Shown here: positions 63,081 to 64,000 of the stretch, piece by piece
Position numbering within the stretch: the stretch's first letter is position 1
How the letters are laid out: every line of letters begins with the position of its first letter
Assembly (NCBI RefSeq): GCF_000725495.1
Contig: NZ_JNZD01000020.1
Coordinates: 1-64,000, forward strand
From: Streptomyces aureus
Lineage (GTDB): Bacteria; Actinomycetota; Actinomycetes; Streptomycetales; Streptomycetaceae
Length of the DNA: 64,000 nucleotides
Direction: 5' to 3'
Notes under the pieces: model-generated
What the model saw: only the letters and a program-made list of their open reading frames with translations
Told to the model about the DNA's origin: nothing
Databases searched by the model: none
Made by a program: the position numbers and the translations under genes

Positions 63081-63424
63081 TTGTGATGCCGGTTCCGCTT
63101 TATGAGGCGAAGGCCGAGTTCTTCCGGATGCTCGGGCATCCGGTACGTATCCGGGTACTGGAGCTGTTGCAGGACGGCCCGAAGCCGGTGCGCGATTTGC
63201 TGGCCGCGATGGAAGTCGAGCCGTCGAACCTGTCTCAACAACTGGCGGTGCTGCGCCGCTCCGGGATTGTTACCGCCACCCGTACCGGATCGACGGTGGT
63301 CTACGAGCTGGCGGGCGGCGATGTCGCAGAGCTCCTCGCAGCGGCGCGGCGGGTCCTGTCCGGGCTGCTGTCCGGGCGCAAGGACCTGCTGAACGAGTTG
63401 CACGGTCCAAGGGCAGCACGGTGA
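63077..63424 (+). CDS. ArsR/SmtB-family regulator
   Basis: 115 residues with the full winged HTH: AEFFRMLGHPVRIRVLELLQDGPKPVRDLLAAMEVEPSNLSQQLAVLRRSGIVTATRTGSTVVYELA. No Cys metal site is present (no ELCVC), so the signal is not a classical metal at the alpha-3 site. It is coupled to genes on both sides by 4-bp overlaps and likely acts at 62841-62856. Confidence 0.9.
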   Translation: MIVMPVPLYEAKAEFFRMLGHPVRIRVLELLQDGPKPVRDLLAAMEVEPSNLSQQLAVLRRSGIVTATRTGSTVVYELAGGDVAELLAAARRVLSGLLSGRKDLLNELHGPRAAR

Positions 63425-63897
63425 GAGGCACCGGTCGGTTCCGGCCCCCCTGGCATCGGGACAGGCCCGCGGCGGCCGTCGAGCAGGTGCCGCCACCGGC
63501 GCGGCGGCACACTGTCGCGGTGCTTGTGGGACCCGGGGCGGTGACCCAGGCCCGCGAGGCGGTGGCCAGACATCTTGCGGACGCCGGCGTCGCTCCCGGC
63601 TCAGCGTTCACGGACGCGGTGCTGCTCGTGGTCAGCGAGCTGGTCACCAACGTGCTGCGGCATGCGACCCGCTCGCCGGTCACGGACGTCGGGATTACGG
63701 TCGGTGCCGGGCATCTGGTCGTCAGCGTGGCCGATGCCGAGCCGTGTCTGCCCGACCTCACCCCCGCTGGTATGGGGGCCGGACTGTTGATGGTGGCCGA
63801 GCTAGCCGCCTCGTTCGACGGTGCTGTCAGCGTGGAAACGGCCGCAGGCCATGACGACGGCAAGGCTGTCCTCGTCCGGTTCCTCCTACCCGCATGA
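63421..63897 (+). CDS. ATP-binding anti-sigma/HATPase_c_2-type protein
   Basis: 158 residues. DAVLLVVSELVTNVLRHA is the N-box of GHKL ATPases, with DAEPCLPDL and GMGAGLLMVAELAASFD as G1 and G2 regions; this is the RsbW/SpoIIAB-like type common in Streptomyces. It would bind a sigma factor or act as a switch kinase. Coupled to the ArsR gene. Confidence 0.85.
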   Translation: MRGTGRFRPPWHRDRPAAAVEQVPPPARRHTVAVLVGPGAVTQAREAVARHLADAGVAPGSAFTDAVLLVVSELVTNVLRHATRSPVTDVGITVGAGHLVVSVADAEPCLPDLTPAGMGAGLLMVAELAASFDGAVSVETAAGHDDGKAVLVRFLLPA

Positions 63898-63947
63898 GCA
63901 CCGGCTTCATCAGCACGTAGAGATCGCAGGAACAGGGAGACGACACG

Positions 63948-64000
63948 GTGGATGACCAGACGGCCGACGGGCCCGCGAAGAAGCAGCGCCAAGGCAAGGC
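63948..64000 (+). CDS. start of a further operon gene (runs off window)
   Basis: A GTG at 63948 with GGGAG upstream opens a frame VDDQTADGPAKKQRQGKA that continues past the end. The charged start could precede a membrane transporter, as is common after ArsR/anti-sigma pairs, but nothing beyond the first 17 codons is visible. Confidence 0.5.
   Translation, partial: MDDQTADGPAKKQRQGK

Overview
The window is high-GC DNA with GTG and TTG starts, 4-bp ATGA/GTGA gene overlaps and Streptomyces-type families throughout. A tap-tpg pair (telomere-associated protein and telomere terminal protein, 1879-4673) sits near the left edge, so this is most likely the end region of a Streptomyces linear replicon (linear plasmid or chromosome arm). 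No plasmid backbone or housekeeping operon is present. Almost everything is accessory: terminal-replication genes, regulators, conflict and defence genes, transposon genes and decayed fragments.

Left part, 1-9.7 kb: an IS5-type transposase end, small membrane proteins, two decayed core-gene fragments (a CobW-type GTPase and a topoisomerase IV/gyrase A subunit, both internally deleted), tpg and tap, an ankyrin protein, a large helicase with helicase-associated repeats, a toxin-antitoxin pair and an unknown gene. From 9.9 to 21 kb the DNA is dominated by three copies of one arrangement: a tiny membrane protein translationally coupled to a protein with two helix-turn-helix-like regions. Unknown genes, including a TIGR02391-like protein, lie between them.

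Middle part, 21.4-49.7 kb, looks like a defence island. It holds a divergent three-gene module (octameric-type 3-TM membrane protein; TPR protein; TIR-like protein with a C-terminal zinc ribbon), a T5orf172/GIY-YIG protein, a PD-(D/E)XK-like zinc protein, an Avs-like nuclease-STAND-TPR protein, IS and RHS scars, a MarR/oxidoreductase pair, a 1054-residue helicase with a nuclease-like tail next to a Cas2-like SinR-family protein, a MerR-like regulator, a 5-hmdU-kinase-helical-domain protein with a leaderless promoter, and an ECF sigma factor with membrane segments. Next comes an operon of acyl carrier protein, XRE regulator, ImmA/IrrE protease and a thymidylate-synthase-like enzyme, divergent from a MazG-like pyrophosphohydrolase. 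The island ends with an EACC1 plus caspase-kinase pair and a PD-(D/E)XK-like protein.

Right part, 50-64 kb: a Mu/Tn7-like transposition operon (DDE transposase, then three tandem TnsC-like AAA+ proteins, the third with ruined Walker motifs, then a small frameshifted gene). It is followed by a MerR-like gene and a large plus small pair (57006-59854) that resembles a distant tap-tpg pair. The end holds a flavin/PNPOx-fold protein, a roadblock-like protein and a small ArsR/anti-sigma-type operon with a clear inverted-repeat operator.

The strongest candidates for an undescribed system are the thymidylate-synthase-like/ACP/ImmA/XRE operon with its divergent MazG gene (42.6-46.1 kb), possibly linked to the thymine-hypermodification-type gene at 39.8 kb; the TPR/TIR-like/membrane module (21.5-25.8 kb); and the transposon with a second tap-tpg-like pair (50.5-59.9 kb). 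All calls were made by reading the sequence; no database search was run.
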